Source: Clostridia bacterium
GTDB taxonomy: Bacteria > Bacillota_A > Clostridia > Christensenellales > Aristaeellaceae
Length of the DNA stretch: 39,186 bases
Assembly: GCA_017464225.1 (NCBI GenBank)
Contig: JAFUDW010000195.1
Span: 1-39,186 of the forward strand
Direction of reading: 5' to 3'
How positions within the stretch are numbered: position 1 is the first letter of the stretch; each line of letters starts with the position of its first letter. A model generated the notes under the pieces. That model saw only the letters and a list, made by a program, of their open reading frames with translations. It searched no databases and was not told where the DNA came from. Shown here in pieces: positions 1 through 8,270 of the stretch. Made by a program: the position numbers and the translations under genes.

Positions 1-129
1 CAGCGCCGCCTGCCGGGCCCAGCCCGCCGCCTCAGCCTCAGGCGCAGCGGCGGCGCCGCCAGCCAGCAGCCAAGCGCGCAGGGCTTTTTCATCGCCCCGT
101 TCGATCATTTTGTACGCCGTATCAGCCAT
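1..129 (-). CDS. Start of an unrecognised gene, cut by the window edge
   Basis: Only the first 43 codons are present. The ATG overlaps the stop codon of the upstream flavoprotein gene by 8 bases (ATGGCTGA), and GGAGGAG lies just before it, so the two are almost certainly translationally coupled in one operon. The visible residues begin MADTAYKMIERGDEKALRAW and then become very rich in alanine and glycine. The GDEKALRAWLLAGG stretch resembles an ankyrin-type helix pair, but that is too little to assign a family. Function unknown; its operon position suggests a role with the three redox enzymes upstream. Confidence 0.6.
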   Translation of the reverse strand, partial: MADTAYKMIERGDEKALRAWLLAGGAAAAPEAEAAGWARQAAL

Positions 130-1837
130 GGGTCTCCTCCCGGTATTTCTTCCATACGCTTTCAAACCACAGATCGCGCTCCGGCAGGGGCCGGGCGGGC
201 ACGCGGCGGGATACGCCGCCGGCGGTTTCCAGCACGCCGGGAGCCTCCGCATCCTCCTCCAGCGCGTACAGCATGGCCGAAAGCACTTCCCGCTGGGTCA
301 GCAGGATATCGCGCAGCAGCAGCCTGTCCAGAAAATCAGTCTGCCGGGGATCGGCTTCCCGGGCGTCCGCCAGGGCGGCCTCGGCATCGGCTTTCAGCCG
401 CCGCATACCCGCCGCGTCCCACTGGAAGGCGGCCACACGGCTCATTTCCCCCTGGAAAACCCCGGCGTCGCCCAGAGGCAAGGGCAGCGGCAGCTCCGGC
501 AGCGGCGCTTCCGACAGTTTTCTCCCGTTGCGGAAGGCGTGCTGCGCGGCCCGCAGCGATCCCGCCTGGGTGGCGTTCAGCGCCGAGCCGCCGGGCCGTC
601 TGCGCCCGAAGGTGCCCGCTGCCTCGCCGCAGACGTAGAGGCCGGGCACGCAGGTCTGCCAATGGGCGTCCACCGCCACGCCGCCGTTATGGTGCTGGGC
701 GCACACCCGGATCTCCAGCCGTTCCTTTGCCAGATCGATGCCATGATCCCGGTACAATTGGATGGCGGGCCCGTTGATGGCCGCCAGCCGCTCAATGGGC
801 GTTTCAAGCAGCGCGCCGCAGTTTTTCAGGTAATCCCGGGCTTCCCCGCTCAATCGCTCCGGCGCGTAGCCCCGGGGATTATGCAGGTAGTCCAGATAAA
901 CCGCGCGTCCTGCGTCGGTCTCGCGTTTGACCAGCGCGTCAACCCGGGAGGAGCCGTTCAGCCGCCCGGCGTCAAAGGGCCACTGGTAGCCCTTGAGGAA
1001 TGCGCTCTGCAGGGCTTCCTCCTCCCCCAGCGCGTCGGCCAAAAACTCGCGCTCCATGCCCTCTCCATCCACCGATACATACCGAGGAAGCGCCTGCTGA
1101 TAGCTGCCGCTCAGGTTCCAGCGGAAGGCCACCGAGGCCAGACCATACTGCCAGCAGTCCAGATTGGCGCCCTTTGCCCCGGCGGCGAAGGCCAGCCCGC
1201 TCATGCCGTGCTGGCTTTCGGGATACACCCGATCCCGGTAAATATGGGCCGGACCGCCCGTGCACAGGATCAGGTTGGCGCAGCGAACGCGCAGCATTTC
1301 ACCCTTTTCCGGCAGGAAAACCTCCAGCGCCGCCACGCCCGCATCATCGGCGATCACCCGGGCGGCCACCGCGCCGCTGAGCACGGGCACGCCCCGGGCG
1401 CGCACAGAGCGCTCCAGCGCCTCGGTCATAAGCCTGCTGGTCAGCGGGCCCACCGAGGTGGCCCGGCGTCGGGTATCATGATCGGTCTGGTAGCCCGCAT
1501 ACTCGCCAAACTCGTTGGTGGGAAAGGGCACGCCCAGATCGCAAAGCTTGAAAAAGCAGCGGGCGGAGGCCGCGGCCTCGCACAGCGCCGTATCGCCATT
1601 CACATCGGGATAGCACAGATCCCGGGCCAGCGCGCCCACGCTGTCGCCCTCGTCGCCGGACAGGGAAAGCTTATAGTAGGTCTGCTTGTCGCTGCCGGTA
1701 TTGCGGGAGGTACCAGCGTTCATATCCTCAGTGATCAGCAGCAGGCTGCCCTCGCCCAGGGCCGCCAGCGTATCCGCCGCGTTCAGCCCCGCGCAGCCCG
1801 AGCCCACCACCACGGTGCGCGCCGCGATCTCCCGCAT
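122..1837 (-). CDS. FAD-dependent oxidoreductase, fumarate reductase / aspartate oxidase flavoprotein type
   Basis: A protein of about 571 residues predicted to bind FAD. A Rossmann dinucleotide motif, VVVGSGCAGLNAA, lies within the first 20 residues. A GTSRNTGSDKQ stretch follows at about residue 45, where succinate dehydrogenase-type flavoproteins contact the isoalloxazine. Near the C terminus, GLYVCGEAAGTFGRRRPGG followed by SALNATQAG is the usual second FAD-binding region. No signal peptide or membrane segment is seen, so it is cytoplasmic. It is the third gene of a leftward operon after an old yellow enzyme homologue and a short-chain dehydrogenase, 15 bases behind the latter. The start at 1837 is preferred to an in-frame ATG at 1846 because AAGGAAGG is then 9 bases upstream. 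The substrate cannot be read from the sequence. The overlap with the next gene suggests a multi-enzyme reductive pathway. Confidence 0.85.
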   Translation of the reverse strand: MREIAARTVVVGSGCAGLNAADTLAALGEGSLLLITEDMNAGTSRNTGSDKQTYYKLSLSGDEGDSVGALARDLCYPDVNGDTALCEAAASARCFFKLCDLGVPFPTNEFGEYAGYQTDHDTRRRATSVGPLTSRLMTEALERSVRARGVPVLSGAVAARVIADDAGVAALEVFLPEKGEMLRVRCANLILCTGGPAHIYRDRVYPESQHGMSGLAFAAGAKGANLDCWQYGLASVAFRWNLSGSYQQALPRYVSVDGEGMEREFLADALGEEEALQSAFLKGYQWPFDAGRLNGSSRVDALVKRETDAGRAVYLDYLHNPRGYAPERLSGEARDYLKNCGALLETPIERLAAINGPAIQLYRDHGIDLAKERLEIRVCAQHHNGGVAVDAHWQTCVPGLYVCGEAAGTFGRRRPGGSALNATQAGSLRAAQHAFRNGRKLSEAPLPELPLPLPLGDAGVFQGEMSRVAAFQWDAAGMRRLKADAEAALADAREADPRQTDFLDRLLLRDILLTQREVLSAMLYALEEDAEAPGVLETAGGVSRRVPARPLPERDLWFESVWKKYREETHG

Positions 1838-1852
1838 ATCCTTCATCCTTCC

Positions 1853-2596
1853 TTACAGTCTTTGCAGCTGGAAGCCGCCGTCGGCGTCCAGCACCTGGCC
1901 CGCGGAATAGTCCAGCAGGCCCTGGGCGCAGGCCAGCACCATCCGGGCCACATCCTCCGGCCTGCCAAACCGCCGCACAGGCAGCAGGCCGTCCTCGATC
2001 ATGCGCTGGTATTTGCCGTGCACCACCCGAGTCATATCGGTATCGATGATGCCGGGCCGCACTTCAAACACCGGGATGCCCTCGTCCGCCAGCCGGGCGG
2101 CAAAGAGCTTTGTCACCATGCCAACGCCCGCTTTGCTGACGCAGTACTCCCCACGGGAGGTGCTGGCGGTATAGGCGCTCATGCTGCCGATATTGACGAT
2201 CCGGGGCTGCCAGTCCTCTGTTTTTTCACGCTCGGCCAGCATTTCATTGGCAAAGAGCTGGCACATGAACATGGTGCCCTTCAAATTGATGCCCAGCACC
2301 CGGTCGAAGCTCTCCTCGGTCATTTCCAGGATATCGCGCCGCTCCAGCGGCGCTACCCCGGCGTTGTTCACCAGCAGATCAACGCGGCCGTACCTATTGA
2401 CCACATGCGCCAGCGCCGCCCGTCGGCTTTCATCCCGAGAGATATCGCAGGCGATATAATCGCGGTCCCCGGGCAGGTCCTCCGGCCGTTGAGCCCTGGT
2501 GCCGGAGTATACCGTCCGCCAGCCCTGCCCATGCAAAAGATCGGCGATCCCCCGGCCGATGCCCCGGCTGGAGCCTGTTACAAAAGCCACCCTCAC
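1853..2596 (-). CDS. Short-chain dehydrogenase/reductase (SDR), 3-oxoacyl-ACP reductase-like
   Basis: A 247-residue classical SDR, predicted to interconvert a ketone and an alcohol with NAD(P). The glycine-rich cofactor motif TGSSRGIG is at residues 7-14, NNAG at 77-80, and the catalytic serine, tyrosine and lysine are S138, Y151 and K155 (YCVSK). The C-terminal DADGGF loop is typical of FabG-like members. The start is GTG at 2596: GGAGG lies about 10 bases upstream and GTGA overlaps the stop of the preceding oxidoreductase. An in-frame upstream extension to 2683 would run inside that gene and lacks family similarity. An arginine after the first strand and no acidic residue at its end might favour NADP, but this is weak. 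The substrate is unknown. Confidence 0.9.
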   Translation of the reverse strand: MRVAFVTGSSRGIGRGIADLLHGQGWRTVYSGTRAQRPEDLPGDRDYIACDISRDESRRAALAHVVNRYGRVDLLVNNAGVAPLERRDILEMTEESFDRVLGINLKGTMFMCQLFANEMLAEREKTEDWQPRIVNIGSMSAYTASTSRGEYCVSKAGVGMVTKLFAARLADEGIPVFEVRPGIIDTDMTRVVHGKYQRMIEDGLLPVRRFGRPEDVARMVLACAQGLLDYSAGQVLDADGGFQLQRL

Positions 2597-3894
2597 AGCT
2601 GGTATACCTCCCTGTCGCGAACCACGCATCCCGCTGGGATGCCCTGGCGCAAAAGCTTGGCGCAGCCGCCGCAGGCGACGCAAGCCTTCCGGGGCTCCAG
2701 GGCGCCGTTTTCCCGCAGCTCCCGGATAAAGCCGGGATCGGCGAAGGCCAGGCGGCCAAAGCCCGCCATGGCGCAGTGTCCGCCCTCCACCATGCCGGCG
2801 GCCAGGTTTCCGGCATGCTGGCGAAGATAGGAAAACGCGCTGCCCAGCACCGGCAGATCGGGAACGGCGTGCTGGATCTGGCTGACGCCCCGCATCACCC
2901 GGCCCACGCCCTCCAGCGGATGCTCGTCGGGCACATAATTGCCGTGGTCATAGGGGCGGTTGACATGGGGATTTTTATAGGGATTGCCCATGGTCACGTT
3001 GATCATGGGAATATCAAACTCCTGTTTCAGCTCTCTGATCAGCCGGATGGGCTCGGTCAGATCGGGCGTCAGCCCGCCGCCCTCGCTCACGCCAAAGCCC
3101 CAGGGATATTCAAACCCGTCGTACACGTTCAGGCGGCTGGTCAGGAAAAACCCGGGATCGTTTACGGCGCTCCGCGCCGCGCGGTAACAGTTTTTCAGGA
3201 ATCGCGTACGGTTTTCATAGCTGCCGCCGTACATGCCGGGGCGAGTATAGGCCGAAAGCAGCTCGCAGGCCAGATAGCGATGGCAGCATTTGACGTCCAT
3301 GCCGTCGAACCCTGCCTGCCTGCACAGCGACGCCGTCCGGACGTAGGCTTCCTCAAAGCGTTTCAGATCATCGTCGGTCACCACGCGGTCGTCGCCCAGG
3401 GGCGTATCCTCCAAGGGCGGGCAACGGTAGGCGATCAGCGGCTCGGGAAAGCCGTGGGGCTTTGAATAGCGGCCCGAATTGGTGGCCTGCATCACCAGAA
3501 TGGGCGCATAGCCGTTTTCATGCAGGGAGATCTCACGGATCTCGTCGGTGAGCCGTTTGAACTGATCAACGTTTTTTTCGGTGAGCCACAGCTGATGCGC
3601 GGAGGCGCGGACCTGGGGCAGCGTGGCCACGGCTTCAAACCAGATGAGCCCGGGCCCCGCCTGAGCGAACCGATGATAGCGGCGGATGGTCAATTCTCCC
3701 GGAGCGCCGTCCTCCGTGCCGTCGGTGCCCTCCATGGGCTGAAAGGCGATCCGGTTGGCCGCTTGTCCCTTTCCCAGCGCGATCGGCTCAAAAAGCACCT
3801 GTGTCCCGGTAGAAAGCGGCAAAAAGGCGCTTAGTTTTTTCGATTCAGCCTGCACGTCCCTCAGCGCGGGATAATGAAACGCCTCGTGCTTCAA
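2593..3894 (-). CDS. NADH:flavin oxidoreductase, old yellow enzyme family, with a C-terminal cysteine cluster
   Basis: A flavin-dependent TIM-barrel reductase of about 433 residues, expected to reduce activated C=C bonds using FMN. FEPIALGKGQAANRIAFQPM matches the first barrel strand. GFDGMDVKCCHRYLACELLS followed by YGGSYENRTRF matches the active-site and NRTRF segments. The last 30 residues hold C405, C408, C411 and C423 (CX2CX2CX11C). This resembles the [4Fe-4S] site of the 2,4-dienoyl-CoA reductase/trimethylamine dehydrogenase group, yet the C-terminal FAD/NAD(P) half of those enzymes is missing. The start is a TTG at 3894 with GGGGAG 8 bases upstream; the 40 in-frame codons before it encode an unrelated, AT-rich stretch that includes the promoter region. 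First gene of the leftward redox operon, divergent from the AraC regulator. Confidence 0.87.
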   Translation of the reverse strand: MKHEAFHYPALRDVQAESKKLSAFLPLSTGTQVLFEPIALGKGQAANRIAFQPMEGTDGTEDGAPGELTIRRYHRFAQAGPGLIWFEAVATLPQVRASAHQLWLTEKNVDQFKRLTDEIREISLHENGYAPILVMQATNSGRYSKPHGFPEPLIAYRCPPLEDTPLGDDRVVTDDDLKRFEEAYVRTASLCRQAGFDGMDVKCCHRYLACELLSAYTRPGMYGGSYENRTRFLKNCYRAARSAVNDPGFFLTSRLNVYDGFEYPWGFGVSEGGGLTPDLTEPIRLIRELKQEFDIPMINVTMGNPYKNPHVNRPYDHGNYVPDEHPLEGVGRVMRGVSQIQHAVPDLPVLGSAFSYLRQHAGNLAAGMVEGGHCAMAGFGRLAFADPGFIRELRENGALEPRKACVACGGCAKLLRQGIPAGCVVRDREVYQL

Positions 3895-4007
3895 TTTTTT
3901 GTCTCCCCTTGCGTGTTTCTGTATATCTATGATACAATAAATTCGATTTGAAAAATGGGCAATTAACGCATGAATATATGTAATTTCGATTTTCAGGAGA
4001 AAGCAGC
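3895..4007. promoter_or_regulatory. Divergent control region between the redox operon and the AraC gene
   Basis: This AT-rich stretch of 113 bases separates two divergent genes and must hold both promoters. On the minus strand, TTGCCC and TATTGT are 17 bases apart and could drive the redox operon. On the plus strand, TTGAAA at 3948-3953 is followed by an AT-rich segment around 3971-3980 that could be a -10 box. AGGAGA lies 7 bases before the AraC start. None of the boxes is a perfect match, as is common for AraC-activated promoters. No clear inverted repeat was seen. Confidence 0.45.
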
Positions 4008-4799
4008 ATGGCATTTGAGATCAAGTACAACGATCAGCCCACGCCCCACGGGATGCACACGCACACCTACTATGAAATGCTGTATGTGCTGTCGGGCGCC
4101 TCGGTGATCACCGTGCGGCAGCGGGATTATCCATGCGGCCCGGGCTCGCTGATCTTTCTGAATCCCTTTGACGAGCACGCTTCACGTCCCAGCCGGCTGC
4201 CCTATAAGCGCTATTATCTGCTGATCCCGGTCACCCAGCTCCAGGCCTTCCATAACGACGTGCTGCTGCTTTCGGTGTTCCGCTTTCATGGGGAACAGTT
4301 TCCCTACGTGGTGCAAACCGGCGCGCTGAAACCGCGGTTTGATCAGTATTTTTCCATGCTGACGGCTGTGCAGCGGGAGGGCGGCACCTTTGCCGATACG
4401 CGCATGGAAGCGCTGATGACGCTGATACTGACCGATACCCAGGCCCTGCGCCCCGATCTGTTCATCCCGGCCAACCAGCTCTCCTTCCTGCCCATTCAGG
4501 ATATCATGAACGAGCTGGACGCCACCTTCTGCGCGCCTTTTTCGCTGCAGGCGCTGGCCAACAAATACCATGTGTCCACCGGCTGCCTTTCGGCGCACTT
4601 CCGCCGGGTGGTGGGCATCAGCCCCATGCAGTACGTGACCCAAAGCCGCATGCAGCGGGCCAAGCTGCTGCTGCTGGGCAGCGAGCTTTCCATCGCCGCC
4701 ATCGCCGAGCAGTGCGGGTATCCCGACGTGAGCAATTTTGTGCGCCGCTTCCGGCTGCAGTTCCAGTGCACGCCGCTGCAGTTCCGGCAAAAGCACTGA
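4008..4799 (+). CDS. AraC-family transcriptional regulator with cupin sensor domain
   Basis: A 263-residue DNA-binding regulator. The N-terminal third looks like an AraC-type cupin: a histidine-rich HGMHTHTYYEMLYVLSG segment, then PCGPGSLIFLNPFDEH. The C-terminal 95 residues form the paired helix-turn-helix domain, with SLQALANKYHVSTGCLSAHF as the first motif and SIAAIAEQCGYPDVSNFVRRF as the second. The ATG follows AGGAGA at a good distance. It is transcribed divergently from the redox operon at 122-3894 and probably controls it in response to that pathway's substrate; this is inferred from the arrangement. A hairpin with a T-run overlaps its stop codon. Confidence 0.9.
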   Translation: MAFEIKYNDQPTPHGMHTHTYYEMLYVLSGASVITVRQRDYPCGPGSLIFLNPFDEHASRPSRLPYKRYYLLIPVTQLQAFHNDVLLLSVFRFHGEQFPYVVQTGALKPRFDQYFSMLTAVQREGGTFADTRMEALMTLILTDTQALRPDLFIPANQLSFLPIQDIMNELDATFCAPFSLQALANKYHVSTGCLSAHFRRVVGISPMQYVTQSRMQRAKLLLLGSELSIAAIAEQCGYPDVSNFVRRFRLQFQCTPLQFRQKH

Positions 4800-4820
4800 T
4801 TGGGGACAGCGCTTTTTTTC
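4789..4820 (+). terminator. Rho-independent terminator of the AraC gene
   Basis: AAGCACTG at 4791-4798 pairs with CAGCGCTT at 4807-4814 with one mismatch, around the loop ATTGGGGA. Seven T residues follow. The stem includes the TGA stop of the AraC gene. Confidence 0.7.
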
Positions 4821-4880
4821 ACAGGATGGGTTCATTGATTTTCCAAACCGGAAAAATCTTCGCGCTCCGCTGAATTTATC

Positions 4881-4909
4881 GTGACGCTGTGAAAAAAAGA
4901 TGCTATAAT
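4881..4909 (+). promoter_or_regulatory. Promoter of the clostripain-like gene
   Basis: A perfect -10 box TATAAT at 4904-4909 is preceded, 17 bases upstream, by GTGACG at 4881-4886, which matches four of six bases of TTGACA. The start codon lies 43 bases downstream of the -10 box. The same transcript probably includes luxS and the phosphatase, because no other strong promoter is seen before the terminator at 9125. Confidence 0.65.
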
Positions 4910-4951
4910 GAAAAAGAATTGCATCTAAAATCCATCAAAGGAGTTTTTGTT

Positions 4952-7762
4952 ATGCCAAACGCGCCTCTGAACCGTAAAAAGAATGTAACCGGAAAGGCAT
5001 CCCAGGAGAGCACGCAGACCCACGGCCCGGGCATGGGCCAGGGCCCGGTGGGCGCCTCGGACGGCTATAAGGAGCGCAAGGAGCAGCAGCGCCCTGCGGC
5101 CCGAACCGGCAGCCAGGGCAGCGCTCAGCCAAGCGCCCGTCCCGCGCAGCAGCGCCCCGTCGTGCAGCGGCCTTCGCAGCAGTCCTCCCAGCGCCCTGTC
5201 GTACAGCGGCCCGCGCAGCAGTCCTCCCAGCGGCCCGGTCAGCAGCGGCCCGCGCAGCAGCAGCAAACGCAGACGCCCTTTGCCGCCCGGCCCCAGCAAT
5301 CCCAGAAGACGCAGCAGACCCAGTCCTTCCAGCAGACCGGTGGCAACACCCAGCGCTCCGGCACCCGGAGCGGCGGCGGGATGAAGCTGATCATCATCGC
5401 CGTCATCGTGCTGCTGCTGGGCGGAGGCGGCGGCCTGAGCGGCCTATTTGGCGGCGGCGGCAACAGCGGCAATACTTCCACGGGCAATACGGCCTCGAAC
5501 ACATCCGCCGTCAGCCAGAGCAGCGGCGCGAGCGATCTGGTGAGCTCGCTGTTGGGCGGCGGCACATCGGGCTCGGGCGGCATGTCCAGCCTGCTGAGCG
5601 GCGGGCTTTCCAGCCTGCTGGGCGGCGGCAGCTCCGCGTCCGGCAGCGCTGTGGATCTGTCCAGCATCCTGGGCGGCAGCTGGTTCTCCGGCCAGAGCGG
5701 CATCGGCAGCACAAGCAGCAGCGCCTCGTCGGCGGCCTCGTCCCCCGTGTACACCTCGGCCAACAGCGGCGCCAATTACACCGCTCTGAACCGCAATGTG
5801 GCGGCGGGCAGCCGGAATAAATTCACCGCGCTCAAGGGGAACGGACGGGATACCGTCACCCTGCTGGTGTATATGTGCGGCGCAGATCTGGAAAGCAAGA
5901 GCGCCATGGCCACCAAAGACCTCCAGGAAATGCTGAACGCCAAGTTTGGCAGCAACGTGAACCTGGTGGTCTATACCGGCGGCAGCACCAACTGGCGCAA
6001 CAATATGGTGAGCTCCTCCGTCAACCAGATCTGGCAGATCCAGAACGGCAAAATGGTATGCCTGGAGCAGAACGCGGGCACCGGCGCCATGACCGATCCC
6101 GACACGCTGACCAGTTTTATCCAGTACGGCAAAAAGAACTTCAAGGCCAGCCGTTACGGCCTGATCCTGTGGGATCACGGCAGCGGCTCGGTGGCGGGCT
6201 ACGGCTATGACGAGCGCAATCCCCGGGCCGGACAGATGAGCCTGGCCGGGCTGAACAGCGCCTTTAAAAACGGCGGACTGCAGTTTGATTTCATCGGCTT
6301 TGATACCTGCCTGATGGCCAGCGTGGAGAACGCGCTGATGGCCAGCAATTACGCTGATTACCTGATCGCCTCCGAGGAGACCGAGCCCGGCATCGGCTGG
6401 TATTACACCGATTGGCTTACCGCCCTGGGCGAAAACACTTCCATCTCTACCCTGGATCTGGGTAAAAAGATCTGCGATGATTTTGTATCCCACTGCGCCA
6501 GCGAGTGCCGCGGTCAGCAGACCACGCTGAGCCTGATCGATCTGGCGGAATTGGCAAACACCGTGCCCGCCAAGCTCAGCGGCTTTGCCGACGCCGTTAC
6601 GACGATGGTCACCAACCAGGAGTATAAAACGGTATCCAACGCCCGCAACGGCAGCCGGGAGTTTGCGGCATCCTCCCGCATTGACCAGGTGGATTTGACC
6701 GACCTGTGCAACAATCTGGGCACATCCGAAAGCGCGGCCCTGGCCAAGGTGCTGCGGGAGGCGGTCAAGTACAACCGCACCAACATCAGCGACGCCTACG
6801 GCCTGAGCGTATATTTCCCCTACCAGCGGGTATCCAACGTGGATAAGGCGGTGAGCACCTATGCCGCCATCGGCATGGACGACAGCTATTCAAAGGCCAT
6901 CCGCGCCTTTGCCAGCGTGGAAGCCAGCGGCCAGGCCGTGACCGGCGGCGCTTCCAGCGCCATCCCCTCGCTGTTTGGCATGTCCTCGGGCAGCACTGGA
7001 TCGGGCGATCTGATCGGCTCGCTGCTCTCCTCCTTCCTGGGCGGCGGCAGCGGCATGGACTTCCTTTCCGGGCGCACGCTGACCGAGGAACAGCTAAGCG
7101 ACTACCTGACGGCCAACATTCTGGACGCCGGCAAGCTGGTATTCCAGCAGTACGACGGCCAGTGGGTCGTCGATCTGCCGGCGGAGCAGTGGGCGCTGGT
7201 GCACGGCATTGACAAGAACCTGTTCTACGATAACGGCGCGGGCTATGTGGATCTGGGCCTGGATAACCTGTTTGAAATCGATCCCCAGACCGGTCTCATG
7301 ATCGCAGACGCCGAGGCCACCTGGCTTGCCGTCAACGGGCAGATCGTGGCATACTACCATGAAACCAGCGAGCAGCTCAGCGAGACCGAATGGCGCATTA
7401 CAGGCCGGGTGCCCTGCCTGCTGAACGGCGACAGGGCCGAGCTGCTGATCGTGTTCGACCAGGATCAGGAAGGCGGCTATGTGGCCGGCGCGCGCAGCGT
7501 TTACCAGGATGAAATGGCCGACGCCGTAGCCAAGAACATGACGGAGATCACAGCGGGCGACGAGATCGTCTTCCTGGCCGATCTCTACGATTACCAGCAG
7601 AACTACACCGACAGCTATCGCTTTGGCAATCCCATTACTGTGGGCGAGGAGGGCCTCGCCGTCAGCGATGTTGAGCTGCCCGACGCCGCCAAGGCGCTGA
7701 TCACCTATCGCTTTACCGATATCTACAACCAGGCGTACTGGACGCCCGTGCTGGGACGCTAA
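4952..7762 (+). CDS. Membrane-anchored clostripain-family (C11) cysteine protease-like protein
   Basis: A 936-residue protein. Residues 1-143 are rich in Gln, Pro, Arg and Ser, including three 13-residue repeats. A hydrophobic segment (KLIIIAVIVLLLGGGGG) at about 144-160 follows, then a long Gly/Ser linker. The C11 peptidase domain is at about 300-680. Its likely catalytic histidine is H409 in LILWDHGSGS and its nucleophile is C453 in GFDTCLMAS, both standard for clostripain-type peptidases. The remaining 250 residues are an unassigned beta-rich domain. With no cleavable signal peptide and one internal hydrophobic segment, a type II topology with the protease outside is likely. The ATG at 4952 is chosen over an in-frame ATG at 4889 because GGAG lies just upstream and 4889 would sit inside the promoter. 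The substrate is unknown. Confidence 0.85.
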   Translation: MPNAPLNRKKNVTGKASQESTQTHGPGMGQGPVGASDGYKERKEQQRPAARTGSQGSAQPSARPAQQRPVVQRPSQQSSQRPVVQRPAQQSSQRPGQQRPAQQQQTQTPFAARPQQSQKTQQTQSFQQTGGNTQRSGTRSGGGMKLIIIAVIVLLLGGGGGLSGLFGGGGNSGNTSTGNTASNTSAVSQSSGASDLVSSLLGGGTSGSGGMSSLLSGGLSSLLGGGSSASGSAVDLSSILGGSWFSGQSGIGSTSSSASSAASSPVYTSANSGANYTALNRNVAAGSRNKFTALKGNGRDTVTLLVYMCGADLESKSAMATKDLQEMLNAKFGSNVNLVVYTGGSTNWRNNMVSSSVNQIWQIQNGKMVCLEQNAGTGAMTDPDTLTSFIQYGKKNFKASRYGLILWDHGSGSVAGYGYDERNPRAGQMSLAGLNSAFKNGGLQFDFIGFDTCLMASVENALMASNYADYLIASEETEPGIGWYYTDWLTALGENTSISTLDLGKKICDDFVSHCASECRGQQTTLSLIDLAELANTVPAKLSGFADAVTTMVTNQEYKTVSNARNGSREFAASSRIDQVDLTDLCNNLGTSESAALAKVLREAVKYNRTNISDAYGLSVYFPYQRVSNVDKAVSTYAAIGMDDSYSKAIRAFASVEASGQAVTGGASSAIPSLFGMSSGSTGSGDLIGSLLSSFLGGGSGMDFLSGRTLTEEQLSDYLTANILDAGKLVFQQYDGQWVVDLPAEQWALVHGIDKNLFYDNGAGYVDLGLDNLFEIDPQTGLMIADAEATWLAVNGQIVAYYHETSEQLSETEWRITGRVPCLLNGDRAELLIVFDQDQEGGYVAGARSVYQDEMADAVAKNMTEITAGDEIVFLADLYDYQQNYTDSYRFGNPITVGEEGLAVSDVELPDAAKALITYRFTDIYNQAYWTPVLGR
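5150..5266 (+). repeat. Three 39-base tandem repeats encoding a Q/R/P/S-rich 13-residue unit
   Basis: Units at 5150-5188, 5189-5227 and 5228-5266. The first two differ at only a few bases and encode QRPVVQRP(S/A)QQSS; the third has diverged. They lie in the N-terminal disordered region of the clostripain-like gene and keep the reading frame, so copy number could vary between strains without a frameshift. Confidence 0.8.
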
Positions 7763-7773
7763 GGAGGCAAGAT

Positions 7774-8235
7774 ATGAAAAGAATCGCAAGCTTCAGCGTG
7801 AATCACGATAAGCTGCAAAAGGGCATGTACATCTCCCGGGTGGACGGCGATGTGATCACCTACGATATCCGCATGAAACGCCCCAATCAGGGGGATTATG
7901 TGGGTAACGGCGCGCTGCACACCTTTGAGCATCTGTTTGCCACCTATGCCCGCAACAGCCGGTGGGCCGACGGCGTGATTTACATCGGCCCCATGGGCTG
8001 CCGCACCGGCTTTTACATGCTGCTGCGGGATACCGTCAGCAAGGAGGACGCCATACGCCTGACGCAGGAATCCTTTGCCTTTATCCGTGATTTCCATGGC
8101 GAGATCCCGGGAGCCAAGCGCCAGGAGTGCGGCAATTATCTGGAGCACGATCTGGAGGGCGCCCGGGAGGTGGCCGTGGACATGCTCAGGGTACTGGAGA
8201 ACTGGACTGAAGAAAAAATGGCGTATGAGGAGTAA
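7774..8235 (+). CDS. luxS: S-ribosylhomocysteine lyase (autoinducer-2 synthesis)
   Basis: LuxS cleaves S-ribosylhomocysteine to homocysteine and DPD, the precursor of autoinducer-2, in the activated methyl cycle. At 153 residues it has the normal family length. The metal site is complete: H49 and H53 in HTFEH, and C119 in QECGNYLEH. The catalytic glutamate E52 and the conserved cysteine C76 in GPMGCRTGFY are present. AAGGAGG stands before the ATG, 12 bases after the stop of the clostripain-like gene, so the two are probably cotranscribed. No mtnN/pfs gene is nearby. Confidence 0.97.
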   Translation: MKRIASFSVNHDKLQKGMYISRVDGDVITYDIRMKRPNQGDYVGNGALHTFEHLFATYARNSRWADGVIYIGPMGCRTGFYMLLRDTVSKEDAIRLTQESFAFIRDFHGEIPGAKRQECGNYLEHDLEGAREVAVDMLRVLENWTEEKMAYEE

Positions 8236-8270
8236 GCGGGCGACCGCAAAGAACGCCTGCCGGAGGAAAT

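Noticed and set aside
110..2830. Very long open frame on the plus strand (906 codons) opposite the redox operon
   Set aside because: It is a mirror of GC-rich genes on the minus strand, which carry clear family motifs and ribosome binding sites. The plus-strand translation has no recognisable domain.
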